Shown one piece after another: positions 11,115 through 21,860 of a DNA stretch of 64,000 nucleotides. The stretch covers positions 6,592,614 to 6,656,613 of the forward strand of contig OZ020258.1 in NCBI GenBank assembly GCA_963971285.1, written 5' to 3'. The position numbers were made by a program, and so were the translations under genes. This stretch comes from Astropecten irregularis. Its lineage: Eukaryota > Echinodermata > Asteroidea > Paxillosida > Astropectinidae. How positions within the stretch are numbered: position 1 is the stretch's first letter; each line of letters starts with the position of its first letter. Below the pieces are notes generated by a model, which was not told the origin of the DNA, searched no databases, and was given only the letters and a program-made list of their open reading frames with translations.

Positions 11115-14100
11115 GTTGGTATCAGTCCTTGCACTAACTTTTTTTCCTGGCTAGCCCATCGGGCCAGCTTACTTCAGATTTTACTAGCACATTTAGATTT
11201 TTACTGACCCGTACCTAAATTTGAGGACCTAAATATCAAAAGTAAAAAGTTTATTTTCTCCAACCGATTTGAATTCCTATCAACAGCAAATGGCGTCCTC
11301 ACAATTTACAATGGCTTAGGTAATTAATGCACTGGCCACACTATTAGCAGGGGAAAAACTTTGCAACCGAACTTGTGAACACATGGTCAATTGGTCTAGC
11401 GCCCTCTTGTGACAAATTAGGACAAGTCTCTGAAAAACTTAAAGCTAAGGGAAAGTACAGGATTGGTAACATACACAAACAGAAATGTTCACATATTTAC
11501 ATTTCAGGGTATGAAGATGGTGCTAGTAGAAACATACCATTAAAATATTTCCACCTGAAATGGTGCATTAAGGCCTATTCAGATATTTGAAAAACAGAGA
11601 CCACTTACAGTTTTGATCTTGGGGTAAGATTAAAACCTTTCCGGGTTTTCACTATTTTCTCGTGACTCAGATATTCGATTACGGTAAGCTCAAATTTCCA
11701 CAGGCTCATTATTTCATGCACATGCTGGATCAGACAAACTGTGAGTGCTGTTCTGTGACCTTGACCAATACCTTAAAAAAAAAAAATTAATGGAAAACAA
11801 GAACAAAGCTCTCTAACAATGACCATTACGGAGCAGGTGTACACTAAATTAAAGAGACGTACCGTAAACATTTTGGCCTTGTGCTTTGTAACGTGCATAC
11901 ATGTACATACATGTACACATCTGTGTTCATATTGATTGATTAAATGATTGCCAACAAGATTCATGGTCCATTTCATTTTGTGTGCTTGTACATCCACTAT
12001 GCTTACGTCCATCCATCTGTGTATTGTAGGACACAGGTTGGGCTGAAGGTAAATTTGTTGTTTTTGGCTTAAATTTTGATATGATTTGATTTGATTTTAC
12101 ATGTATTTTATTATCTCCCCCACCCTTCCAATCCCAAATTGCTGGAATTGTTGGACTTAATAGGATGCCCATCTCATTGCCCAGGCACTAGTTGTAACTG
12201 GGGGCCTGATGAACTTGGTCCATGGCCATTGCCATCTGGACCACAGTAGAATAGTTTAATACATGATTTGGGGAAGATTCAGGAAGGATCTTACTTTAAA
12301 ATGTTGAGATGTTCAGGACATGTACATGTATTATTGTACATGTAAGCCCTAATTTTGCCTCCGTTTATAATTAATCCATAAAGCAAGATTGTACTGTACA
12401 TACATGTATCAAGTTATTTACAGTACCTTGTATTGCTGTAGTTACATGTAGTGATTTGTTTGTACGATGTAGTGTAGTGTAGCAAGTTGGTCGAAGTGTT
12501 AAAGTTTGAATCAAATGTCTTGTTTAATACAGTACATTGAATGTGTTGTGTGACAGACATCAAATCATTGTCAAGTTGTAGTATGGTGATACTTGTACAT
12601 ACATGTATGTAATGCACCTAGTCAGTGCTGAATTATTTTGAAGTGTGCCACGACATGCTTTTCATACTGAGCAGAGATTCCATGGAGGTATTGAATAAGC
12701 CATTTGCAAGTCAAATCTGAATAGTGCATAGCCTTCTTTCATTGCACATAAACACCTCAATTTGAATTACCCAGACTAAAGAATCTGTTGCTACATGTAT
12801 GTATCGCATGATTTCGGGCAAGCTTTTGCTTTTATAGCAGAACAGACATCATGCACCAATGCACGGTTCATTATGGACGCCGATGGATAAGAATGGCACA
12901 AAGGAACCAGCCCATTCTAGAGATGATTATTGCTATGCAAAAGCTTGCCCCAAATCATGTGATATACAATGTAGCAACAGAGTCTTTAGTCTAGGAAATT
13001 CAAATTTGGGACTTGATATGCAATGAAAGAAACCCTTCTATCAGATACTGTTCAGATTTAACTTGCCCCCAAGACTGTTTCCTTTGTGTCCCTGCAAAAG
13101 TTCTGGTGAACATTTCAATTTCTCGTACAGAACTGTCCTCTGCCAAAGGAAAATTACCTTACCATCTTTTGTAGAGCAGGTTATCTGCTGTGTACTTAAA
13201 AACTTTGTGGGTCAAGATTGTTGAGATTTCTTTTTTGGCCTCCATCTTGCAGATCGGGGTTGTCACCAAAGCACCGCTGTCTCGTGGCCACATTCCCCTC
13301 GGCGCCATCCAAGTTTGTCGCTTCCCTCAAGGCGGTGCCGGCTTTAGAGCCCTAGCCTCCTCTGATCACTTCTCCAAATCCCTCCGGCTGAACAAGGATC
13401 TCCTCGTCCTCACCAGCGAGCTGAACGAAGGCGGCCTCTTCTCCTCGGGACTGGACAGCCCCAACGAGACCAAAGACTATCTGCTGGCCGACTTGGCCCT
13501 GACCCGGGACAAGGATTCCAGGGCCAGCCCCACGGATTCTCCCGGCAAGGACGGTGAGAGCGAAGGCGCTTCCAACGGCATCTCAGAGGAGGACCTGGAC
13601 GAGGACTTGCTGAATGCTGTCTACGAGTCGGGATATCAGGACCGTCTGGGCGACATTGATCTCTATGCTCTTGCCCCGCACGATTTTGACTCCCCGGATT
13701 CAACGTTCAGCCGGTCCCTGGCCGATTTGACGGACATCAGCCTGTGTGAGTTGTGGAAAGCTTTGATCGAGTGCCTGCTCTTTTGCCTGTGCTTTCTTGA
13801 GACAGTTTACGTTTGTTTTTTGTCCTGTAGTTTCATGTCCCTACCTTGTCAGGCCATCATATCATCAAAAATCACTGGTTACCCATTGGAGCATGTCATA
13901 TCGACTTGGGTTTTTGTAGTAGCCGACTAAACCATTAACTAAGTAGTCAGATCGGATTAGAAGTACTGTTTTAATAACCAGTCCGCATGCTAAACTGCTG
14001 GAGCAGAGTTTACCCTTACTTAAAGGAACCTAACTTTAACCTGGTGGCTTTGCTGATTAACCATAGCAGAAGATTCATTAATCCAGTTTACCACAGTTCT

Positions 14101-17100
14101 CCCAGCTGGTTTGGACTTATTAATACCAGTAAATTGTCCAGTTTAAGAGTTACGAGGTGATTTAACTTGCTGCCAGAAAAAAATTAGAGACTGGAGATTT
14201 ATTTCAATTGCCTCACCAAGACATAGTCACCGAAAGAGTGGCTTTGGTGCAAGCCAAAACCCGACTGTAACCAATCAAGTCCACCAGTCGTTAATAAACC
14301 AGGTTACTGGTAACTTGGATTGCCTGTTAAACTCATTAGATAACATGGATGCAAGCATGGCTAGCAAGGTTAACAAGCAAGCTGCTAAACGCAAGCACCC
14401 GCCCGGCGGCCTAGCCCCAGCTAACCCACAGCTCGGCTGTCCGTCAGAGAGTGCCGTCGCAGCAGGCAAAGCCGAGGAGGCGACGCCTTCCACGAAACAC
14501 GTCTGGGGAGAGAGTCCCATTGATGAGGACGGTTGCTCCATCACCCTTGATCCAGTCACGGGTTCAGCTACCTTTCACTCTAAGATCCGGCGATGTGCCG
14601 GCTCTCCCAACACGACTACCACTCCGGATCAACAGGCTGACGGCTCCCCCGCTATCAAAAGCATGCTACTTGACTCTGAACAGCAGGCTGTGTCATCAGT
14701 GGATGACACGGACCTCACCCTGATGGCTCTTGGTAACTTTGACATATTTGAGCCTGACTCGGTGCCCACGTGGTCACTGCAGGGGTCCGCACAGTCCGGT
14801 GAGTCTGATACAAGCACGTGCAACGACTTAGAACATTTGCAGCATGCTGCTAACAACTCACTAACAAACCAAGGTGAGAAAACTAATTCTGACTCACCCC
14901 CACCACCCTCCCCCAATCCCCCTCATTCCATCTTCCAAATGTAGCGTTCATGTTCTTGTCCATTGCATCAGGCTGTCGTGACCTCATCTGATCGTTTGTC
15001 CTGAATAGTCACAGTCCTTCTCTGTTTCTAACATTTGAACAGGTGTAGAATTTGGCTTATAGGTTGGTTTGCGAAGGTCCTCAGTTACAGTTTATGGCTG
15101 CTTCCATCTGGACCAATAGAGGTTTGGTTTTAAAAGGGTGTATAGGTTGGAGTACAAGCAATGGTCTCTGTATTGCTATGACCGCTTCCATCTGGATCAA
15201 TAGAGGTTTGGTTGGAAAGGGGGCTGCTGTGGGCGGTCTATAGGTTGGTATGTGATGACCCCAGCTATGGCTGCCTCCATCTGGACCACTTCCCAGCAGA
15301 GGCCAAGATCAGACTGTCTAGTGTCGTTGCTCTATTTCCATTCGGCAGTCATATCTCGTCGCAACGTAGCTATTAACTTGTTCCATCCTTCAATTGGATT
15401 TTGACAGATGAAGAGCTGGGAATTGATCCAAACTTGCTGAGACTAGGACTCGAAAGATCCAGATCACTTGGTGATGCTACAAGAGGTCAGTTTCAATTTT
15501 TGTTAACTTCTAGCGACAAATTTGTGTATTTCTGTTTCCTTTCTGTTATTTCAGCTCGGACTTCTCCCCGGCTAATAACAGTTGTTTTTGTTGTTGTTTT
15601 TTTCTTACATGACTAAAACCTTCTCTCTAATCGCCGTTCCAAACCAGGTCAAGATGTCACCAAGGACCGCATCCTCAAGGGCGTTAAGGCCAAGAAGAGG
15701 AAGAGGAAAGGCTCAGATAAGTTGGAGGACTCTCCGCTAGCTGGCATCGGCGAGGAAGGCTCCGACCGGAAGACCAAGAGACTGGCGCCAAACTTCTTTG
15801 TCGCCATCCAGGTCTCCAATCCTCTGGTATGCTCTCCCATAGCACCAGGGGCCAATTTCATGGCTCTGCTTAACACAAAAATTTGCTAACCATGACATTT
15901 CTGTCTTGATAAAAAAAACCAGGATTAACAACCAAATTTCCATGTGTTGTGCATCACTTGTGATTGTTCTTTGGCTGTTGTTCGCTGACCATGAATATCA
16001 AAGGAGTTTTTAATGGTACCGTAGTTTGTTTTATTGAGACATTTTGTGCTAAGCAATTTTTTTGTGCCTAACAGCTCCATGAAATTGGTCCTTAGGATTT
16101 ATATGCCACATAGCTGCTAGGCAGGGAAATGTGCTTAGCCAAACGCCGGTAACCAACCAAAAATTCCACATCATGTATGTATTGCTTATAGCCGGTTCTC
16201 ACCTGCTAAGCAGGTGCCTATGTCATTGAGCAAGCCGAGGCTCACAGGTTTGCTTAAGCGCAGAAAGGTTGTGTTCAGCAAAGTCAGTCTACCAACCTAA
16301 ATTCCATGCAGTGTATATTGCCTGTGATTGGTTACCAGCTGATTTCTTACTTAGCTATGTTTTAAGCTGCATTTCTTGCTAAGCAGCTCTGTTAAGTCGG
16401 TTCCAGTTTTTACTGTTGTGCTTTAAAGATTACTAATGAAAGGTCTAAGCGGTCATTTATTGCGGTGCTTTTATTCTTCTCTTTTTTTCTCATGATTCAG
16501 ATTCACGACACTTTGAAAGACGTCCAGCAGACGGTCGTAGCCGGGGACGAGAAACTGAAGGATGCCATGGTTCCCATAGCAACACTGCATCTGACCATCA
16601 TGGTGATGCACCTAGCAACGGATGAGGATGTTGAAAGGTTAGTGATTCAGACAATGCAAAGTCATATTGTTGCTCCCATGTACAAAGTGAAGTTGGTTTA
16701 GGCTGGTGTAATGCTTAAAGGTAGTATCATACTTTGGTAAGAAACCAAAAACAAGAATGTTCACAGATTTACGTATAACTTTCAGGGTATGAAGATGATG
16801 CTGGTAGAAACCTACCGTTAAAATATTTCCGCCTGAAATGGTGTATTTATCTAGAAATTAGTAAAACAAGGACCGGAAATCTTTTTGATCTTTTAAAAGA
16901 TCAAGAATAAAAGAGAAAAGACTTAAGAAATAGTGTGGCTGTTGTTCACTGTTTTCTCAAAAAGTGGGCACCGTATTGGGACTGAAATTTTCACAGATGA
17001 CTGTTACTGTACCTTTCTTGAAATATTTACCGATGACTCTGGATTCCTTGACAAAAACCAAAGCATGACATTACCTTTAAATACCATTTTGGCTGTACTC

Positions 17101-20100
17101 GATTCCTATATTTTCAATTTGGAATCTTTCTTTCGTAAACCAGAGACGTATGGGTTTATGTAATCTTTGTTTCCGTTCTGTTGTGACTCTCTCTCTCTGA
17201 CAGGGCTAAGGTGGCTCTGAACGAATGCCATCGGCTGCTCAGCCCCAAGTTCCAGAAGGAGAAACTGAGCATTCTGTTCGGGGGCCTGGGCCACTTCAAC
17301 AACCAGGTCATGTTTGCCAAGATCAAGGACCAAGACAGCATACTAGAGAGCCTGTATGAGATAGCCGGTAAGAGAAACCATCTCAGTCCCCACCCCTCAA
17401 CCCCGCCCCAGATTTGGTGATAAATTTTTAAAAAGGAGCACGAAAAAGCCTGCATCGATAACAGTTATTTGAACTTTAATAAAGAGAAAACAATCGGAGA
17501 TTGGTTGATGGCTTTCAGGAGTCATTGCGCGCTGTGATGAATTTTTCCCCGAGTCCACAGGGCTGAGACTCTTCCAGGGTCCCCACCTTCGTAGAGCTCA
17601 GCACCTCAGGGAGGCGGTGATGATTCCAGCCTACTTGCTGAAGTATGTACTGGTAGTCAGTGAAAGGCAAAACAAAACCCCTGCGGCTCTGTTATCAAAT
17701 CGTCTCTGACTGATGAAGGCTTGTCTGGTCTGCCCAGACCCCACGACACAAATACTTGGCCCATAATTCAATGGGACACACACTTCTTGTCTTTTGGGGG
17801 TTTTGCTCCGTTTCTTTTTCGTCTCTGTCTAAAAAGGACTGAATATCAGAGCATGACATCCGTGATGCTATGCAATGCCTCTTGGCAAAATTGCATGGAA
17901 TTCGTTAAGGCCTATTTTTGTGCTTATGGGCACTGCTACGCGTAAAATCTATTGCATAGAATCCGTAAGGGAGACTTTTGGTGCTTAATCGGTTAGCGAA
18001 TACTTTCTTGGCTGACCTTAGCGTCATGTGTCATGTTCTCTCAGCAAGAACTGAATTATCTAGTCTATTAAGGCGGTAAAATTGTGACTTTGTGTAAAAC
18101 TTGGCAAAATTTCATGGAATCCGACAAGGCCTATTTTTGTGCTTATGGGCACTGCTATGCGTAAAATCTATTTCATAGAATCCGTAAGGAAGACTTTTGG
18201 TGCTTAATCGGTTTATAGCAACAAATTTCTAGGCTGACATTTAGCGTCATGTGTGTTAGCGTATTACATGGATATTGGCTGGTAACTAGGACCCTGCTTA
18301 CAGCAGAATTTCACTCTTATGACCCTCATTCCATGCGTACAGGATTTGTGTCAAGATCACCGGCTCTTTTCAGAGCCACCCTATACTCACAAAAGAGACA
18401 AATATACGTCACACGTTGTTAGCGTGCAACCTATTACTTGATGGACTTCCGCCATGTATAGTCTTAAATCTAAGGTATCGATAAAATGATCCGGTTTATG
18501 AGTGGTTCATGACTTCTGACTGCTAAATAAACAAAAGTAATTGATGATACCACCAACATAGGGCTGGATAGCTCAGTTGGTAGACCACCGGTATTCCGGA
18601 CTCCGGAGATCGCTGGTTCGAATCCCGCTCCAGTTATTTTTCGTTTGTTCATTTCTCGATTAACCTTACTTAGTTAGACTTACTCAAACTATGTATATGG
18701 GTCTGTCCACACTAATGGTACCTTTTGTGTACAAAAGTTAACTTTTGGGGTGTAACGTGGGAAGTGGATTTAAGATCAGGTTTTTTGCTATTTTTTGTTT
18801 CCTAAATATTCCTGTAGTCATTCATGGTTGTACTGAAAATAAATAGGCTGATTCGCTGGATATGTAGGAAATTACAAGGTCATCTTGAAGATGAAATGAA
18901 CGATTATGTTCATAACATGGACGGACATTCTTGTGTTATATAAGTATTTTTCTTGTTATAATTAATGCAGACTTGTTCCATATATATTACTTGTCCAATG
19001 TTAACTTGTCATCACTCAAAATTAAAGCAACCTATTTCATATTTAAGAAATTAGGATGCGTCTTAAACAATGTTTGTAACATGGACAGAAATTTTGTGAC
19101 AAATTTCTGTCCATGTTACAAACATAATATCTTGAAGGTGTAGACCCTCCAGTTGCTAAAATACCAATGGTTATATACTATGATTGGCCAGTGGCAATCC
19201 CTCAATGGATAGCTCTGCTGTAGAAACAAAACTAGGGATAATTAATTCATTTCACTACTAATTCCCATCACTTTATGATGAAATGTCTGTCCATGTTACA
19301 AACATAATATCTTGAAGATGATCCCCTATAATATCTCCAATACTAAGGAATTTATCAAGCTTTTTGGCTGGCCAAGTTCTTACAAGAATGTGGGATGTAG
19401 TGAAAGAAAAAAACATGGCAAATTACTTGATGTATCAACTTATGTCCCTGGTTCCCTCTAAATGTCACACTAAAAGTCCCCATTAGTGTGGACAGACCCA
19501 TATGCGCAAATGTCTCCCTAATCCCCGAAATTGGATCTTGTAAGCACTTAATTGTTCTGCTTCTGTAAGCATTTATTCTGTGTTTACGGTAAACGGAGCG
19601 CGTGAAATTTGGACCGAGTCTTTTCCCAACCCGACCTTCCTGCATGCATTCATCATAAATGACAAGTTGCAATTGGGTTTCTCTGTAAAGAGACCCGTTG
19701 CCATCTTAGTAGACATAATGCCTCAATCGCCTTTATTTTTCTGCCCGTCCCCCGAAAAAACAAAAGACACTGTTGAAAAGTGTTTCTCGGACTACCAGCT
19801 TGTGTCGACTGGTGAGCGAGGCTTCAAGCCCCACCTGACAGTCATGAAACTCTCGAGGGCACCGAGCCTGCGCAAGAAAGGCGTACGCAGGATCAAGTCG
19901 GAGCTGTACAAGGCCCACAGCACGCAGGTGTTTGGGATGCAAGTCGTGGAGGGTCTACAGCTGTGCTCCATCAACAAGCCGAAGACGCCGGACGGATACT
20001 ACTGCAAAGCAGCCGAGGTCATGTTCGGGGAACCAAGTGAGATTGGACTTCTTCTTTTTCTTTCATTTTGATGTAGATTTCCAGGAAAAAATCCCGAATT

Positions 20101-21403
20101 CTGTCAAATTCCACCTTTGTGCAGTATCTTTATGCCACATTCTTTTAAAAACGTGAACAATTATTGGCAAGGAACCTTCCTGAAAGCCCCTAAAGTGCCT
20201 AAACCCAAATTTTTTTCTGCCTTTCCTTTCATCCTCAGCCTGTTGTCTGGACCGAAACATTCACACTATCTCCGAAGGAGAAGAACCATCCAAAGAAACT
20301 CTAAGCCACGAGAACGGAACCGAAAACCCACCAGGTACATTATTTAAGGATACATTCCTGTAATACACCAATACGACGGCGTGACCATGGAGGTAGGAAA
20401 CGCCCACCATTACTGCAGTGTCCCCGCCCGTCTTTTGTCCGACAACAAAAGAATTTACGTCCGTCGCACTCTATAATTTTAGGGTGTACGTCCCATGATT
20501 AGGGGGATGTACACCCTGCAGTACAGAGTGCGGCGGACGTAAATTATTTTGTTGTCGAACAAAAGGAGGGCGGGGACACTGCAGTAATGGTGGACGATAT
20601 GTCATGCCATCGGATCGGTGTATTACTAAAGCCAACATCCACTTCTCTTAGTCATGACCAATAGAGGGCAGTATTACATTTACTCCTTTATAACTTGTAT
20701 GATAAAATTGCAAACAGTTTGCTAGAAGTTTACTTAAATGATATGGCTTCTGTGTTAAACAGACTCTACTGATGTCAAATGTTCTTGTGTTTCCTCAGCG
20801 ACTAGACAGACAGAGGAACCAATGGATGTAATAAAAGAGGCTTCAACCTCGGATGAAAATAACAGTAAGCCTCGTGAGCCATCCCATCCAGTGTGTGATA
20901 CAGCAATGGACTGTGAGGGCAGCAAATCATGTGATGTCGCTGGCCCGAACCACAGCTGCTGTAAGACAGATGACACAACCCCGAGCAAAGCCAGTGACGT
21001 AACTCAGAACACAGCTACCGACACAACCTGCACCACAACAAATGGCACAGCACAAAATACAATTGATAGGTCCGGGGACACGCCTGGTGACAGAACACAG
21101 GACACGCCCAGTGACAGATTGGAGGACACGCTCGGCAACAGAAATCAAGATTTAATATCTAGTGACAAAATGCAGGACACACCCCCTGGTACAATTCAGG
21201 GTATGCCTGCTGACACGCCCGGAGACACACCCATCGACAAGACAATGGATCCATTGTCATCCTTGCCGGGCAGCACACCATCCAATGAGGAGTCAAACCA
21301 AATCAAATGTGAGGAGGATGAAAGGAAACGTACAACAGACTCGAAGCAGCTTACTGAAAGCGTCCAAAGTCATCCCACTGCTTCAGACAACGGGCCATCT
21401 TGA
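10422..21403 (+). CDS. AKAP7-like: AKAP7-like protein with 2H-phosphoesterase domain and long low-complexity N-terminus (ten coding exons)
   Basis: Inferred coding exons: 10422-11114, 13253-13745, about 14280-14873, 15408-15485, 15648-15826, 16501-16637, 17204-17367, 19767-20036, 20239-20334 and 20799-21403. Borders are GT..AG, phases match at each junction, and the total is 3,309 nt (about 1,102 residues plus stop). Residues about 660-867 match the AKAP7 central (AKAP7_NLS) domain: NFFVAIQVSNPL, LHLTIMVM, FGGLGHF, FKPHLTVMKLS, LRKKGVRRI, and GYY near the end. The two H-L-T motifs, near residues 709 and 802, are the paired HxT motifs of the 2H phosphoesterase fold. In mammals this domain binds nucleotides such as AMP, and the mouse protein has 2',5'-phosphodiesterase activity. 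A basic stretch, KAKKRKRK, lies just upstream as a likely nuclear signal. No amphipathic PKA-anchoring helix is evident, so PKA binding is not supported. No KH domain is seen, which argues against ASCC1. The exon 3 start is uncertain. Confidence 0.85.
11268..11640. repeat. Composite repeat (block E plus family-A fragment) in intron 1
   Basis: 11268-11420 (GAATTCCTATCAACAGCAAA to TAGCGCCCTCTTGTGACAAA) is the inverted copy of 22250-22405. The adjoining 11455-11630 is a family-A fragment. The two pieces also lie side by side at 21861-22430, so they were probably copied together. Confidence 0.6.
11641..12707. other. Intron 1, AT-rich
   Basis: TACATGTA-type tracts at about 11898-11917 and 12320-12342. 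No exon-like signal found. Confidence 0.4.
12708..13064. mobile_element. Foldback element with about 128-bp arms in intron 1
   Basis: The left arm (about 12708-12835, ending GGGCAAGCTTTTGC) is repeated in reverse at about 12938-13064 (starting GCAAAAGCTTGCCCC) with moderate divergence. About 100 bp of unique centre. Confidence 0.75.
13253..13745 (+). CDS. AKAP7-like gene, coding exon 2
   Basis: The acceptor is the CAG ending at 13252 after a pyrimidine tract; the donor GTGAGT begins at 13746 (phase 1). The product is Ser/Asp/Leu-rich with an acidic cluster SEEDLDEDLL. It begins IGVVTKAPLSRGHIP. No known domain was recognised. High GC and absence of stops across 493 nt support coding. It is placed in this gene because it continues exon 1 in phase. 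Confidence 0.65.
14280..14873 (+). CDS. AKAP7-like gene, coding exon 3 (start uncertain)
   Basis: The open frame runs from about 14147. The donor GTGAGA at 14874 (phase 1) matches the next acceptor. Two acceptors satisfy the incoming phase: AAG ending at 14279 and TAG ending at 14339. The latter has the better pyrimidine tract and would shorten the protein by 20 residues. The product is polar, with an acidic C-terminal half and the basic stretch KQAAKRKHPP near its start. No domain recognised. Confidence 0.55.
15056..15290. repeat. About 2.3 tandem copies of a ~115-bp repeat in intron 3
   Basis: TATAGGTTGG...GGCTGC(T)TCCATCTGGA recurs three times, with AATAGAGGTTTGGTT in the first two. It is non-coding between exons 3 and 4. 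Confidence 0.65.
15408..15485 (+). CDS. AKAP7-like gene, coding exon 4
   Basis: A 78-nt exon between TTTTGACAG and GTCAGT, encoding DEELGIDPNLLRLGLERSRS and a short tail. Phase 1 on both sides agrees with its neighbours. Confidence 0.65.
15648..15826 (+). CDS. AKAP7-like gene, exon 5: nuclear-localisation stretch and start of the 2H domain
   Basis: The acceptor is CCAG ending at 15647; the donor GTATGC begins at 15827 (phase 0). It encodes KAKKRKRK, a monopartite-type basic signal, then an acidic linker and NFFVAIQVSNPL, the first strand of the AKAP7 fold. Confidence 0.85.
15848..16091. mobile_element. Family-B hairpin MITE, copy 3 (intron 5)
   Basis: GGGGCCAATTTCATGGCTC on the left, AGCTCCATGAAATTGGTCC on the right, and the shared centre GTGATTGTTCTTTGGCTGTTG. 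Confidence 0.75.
16501..16637 (+). CDS. AKAP7-like gene, exon 6: first HxT motif
   Basis: The acceptor TGATTCAG ends at 16500; the donor GTTAGT begins at 16638 (phase 2). It encodes an amphipathic helix (IHDTLKDVQQTVV) and LHLTIMVMHL, the first catalytic H-L-T motif of the 2H phosphoesterase fold, then DEDVER. Confidence 0.88.
16715..17081. mobile_element. Family-A MITE, nearly full length (intron 6)
   Basis: Bounded by TTAAAGGTAGTATCATACTTT and ATGACATTACCTTTAA, with the palindromic centre GATCTTTTAAAAGATC. TTTAA/TTAAA termini suggest a TTAA-type target site, but this is not proven. Orientation is opposite to 21861. Confidence 0.75.
17204..17367 (+). CDS. AKAP7-like gene, exon 7: central part of the 2H domain
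   Basis: The acceptor follows a CT repeat and ends CAG at 17203; the donor GTAAGA begins at 17368 (phase 1). It encodes ALNECHRLL, FGGLGHFNNQVMFAKI and SILESLYEIA, which align with the AKAP7 region around its GIGTF..QVGFVKL strand pair and following helix. Confidence 0.88.
17880..18255. repeat. Two ~150-bp direct repeats in intron 7
   Basis: GGCCTATTTTTGTGCTTATG followed by GGCACTGCTA(C/T)GCGTAAAATC occurs at about 17909 and 18129 with shared flanks through TTAGCGTCATGTGT. Related to the terminal part of the element at 23050. Confidence 0.65.
18562..18633 (+). repeat. tRNA-like SINE head (intron 7)
   Basis: GGCTGGATAGCTCAGTTGG (A box) and GGTTCGAATCC (B box). The acceptor ends pair only with wobble and the D stem is defective, so a working tRNA is unlikely. 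Confidence 0.55.
18695..19503. mobile_element. 809-bp DNA transposon relic with 24-bp perfect terminal inverted repeats (intron 7)
   Basis: The ends 18695-18718 and 19480-19503 are exact reverse complements (core GGGTCTGTCCACACTAATGG). Internal short palindromes and direct repeats (TCTGTCCATGTTACAAACAT at about 19107 and 19287). No transposase frame, so non-autonomous. Confidence 0.85.
19767..20036 (+). CDS. AKAP7-like gene, exon 8: second HxT motif
   Basis: The acceptor is AAAAG ending at 19766, with pyrimidines 15-30 bases upstream; the donor GTGAGA begins at 20037. It encodes TVEKCFSDYQL, then FKPHLTVMKLSRAPSLRKK, which holds the second H-L-T motif, and the closing strands LQLCSINK and DGYYCKAAEV. 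This is the most diagnostic exon for AKAP7 similarity. Confidence 0.9.
20239..20334 (+). CDS. AKAP7-like gene, exon 9
   Basis: The acceptor ATCCTCAG ends at 20238; the donor GTACAT begins at 20335 (phase 1). In the phase set by exon 8 it encodes CCLDRNIHTISEGEEPSKE and an acidic tail without stops. A competing Arg-rich open frame over the same bases is out of phase. Confidence 0.7.
20361..20625. mobile_element. 265-bp foldback MITE in intron 9
   Basis: Ends TAATACACC/GGTGTATTA. Long, nearly perfect inner arms include CACTGCAGTAATGGTGG and its reverse, and TTTACGTCCG/CGGACGTAAA. Almost all of it can form one hairpin. Confidence 0.85.
20799..21403 (+). CDS. AKAP7-like gene, terminal coding exon with degenerate DTPGD repeats
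   Basis: The acceptor TTTCCTCAG ends at 20798 and the stop TGA is at 21401-21403. The 201-codon tail is polar and acidic. It contains a run of degenerate repeats built on D-T-P-(G/S)-D-(R/K), about residues 80-140 of the exon, and several Cys in the first third. No RI/RII-binding helix is visible. The tail is probably disordered. Confidence 0.75.
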
Positions 21404-21526
21404 AATTCCAAAGCGTTTATAAAACCACTCTTGGAACGAGGACGATAAAAATAAGAGGGATTATCTCGATGATCTGATGGATTATGTTAATCCCTGTCAG
21501 ATTAGAAGGTGAGTGCTTCCACACTA

Positions 21527-21532
21527 AATAAA
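21527..21532 (+). promoter_or_regulatory. Candidate polyadenylation signal of the AKAP7-like gene
   Basis: An exact AATAAA hexamer lies 124 bases past the stop. A strong donor-like GGTGAGTG at about 21509 lies between stop and signal and could mark a 3'-UTR intron instead. Confidence 0.35.
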
Positions 21533-21860
21533 TCTATTTAAGTTGGCGTTTTTGTGAATGTAAATATTAAGAATGGTGGAATTTTGAGGTCTGATGCATT
21601 TAACTTCGGGTGGCTGGGGGAGGGGGTTGGAGTTCACTCATTAATTAGAGGTGTTAGGATATTAAACTATGCAATTACTTTATCTTGTAATTATTAAGAA
21701 AAAAATCAAATGAATCGTGTGTTCCCTTCAGCGGGCAATTTTGCCATGAGAAATGCTGTACCAATATGATCAACTCCATGAACAGGTTGCAAAAGCATGG
21801 CTGCGGTCTAACCATCATATAGCGTGTAGACTCATTAATATCACTAAAAAGAAAGCACAT

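Noticed and set aside
17515-17650. Possible extra exon of the AKAP7-like gene in intron 7
   Set aside because: GC-rich, but exon 7 joins exon 8 in phase and the AKAP7 alignment is continuous without it.
20239-20347. Arg-rich reading of exon 9
   Set aside because: Out of phase with exon 8. The correct phase gives an acidic open segment that continues into exon 10.
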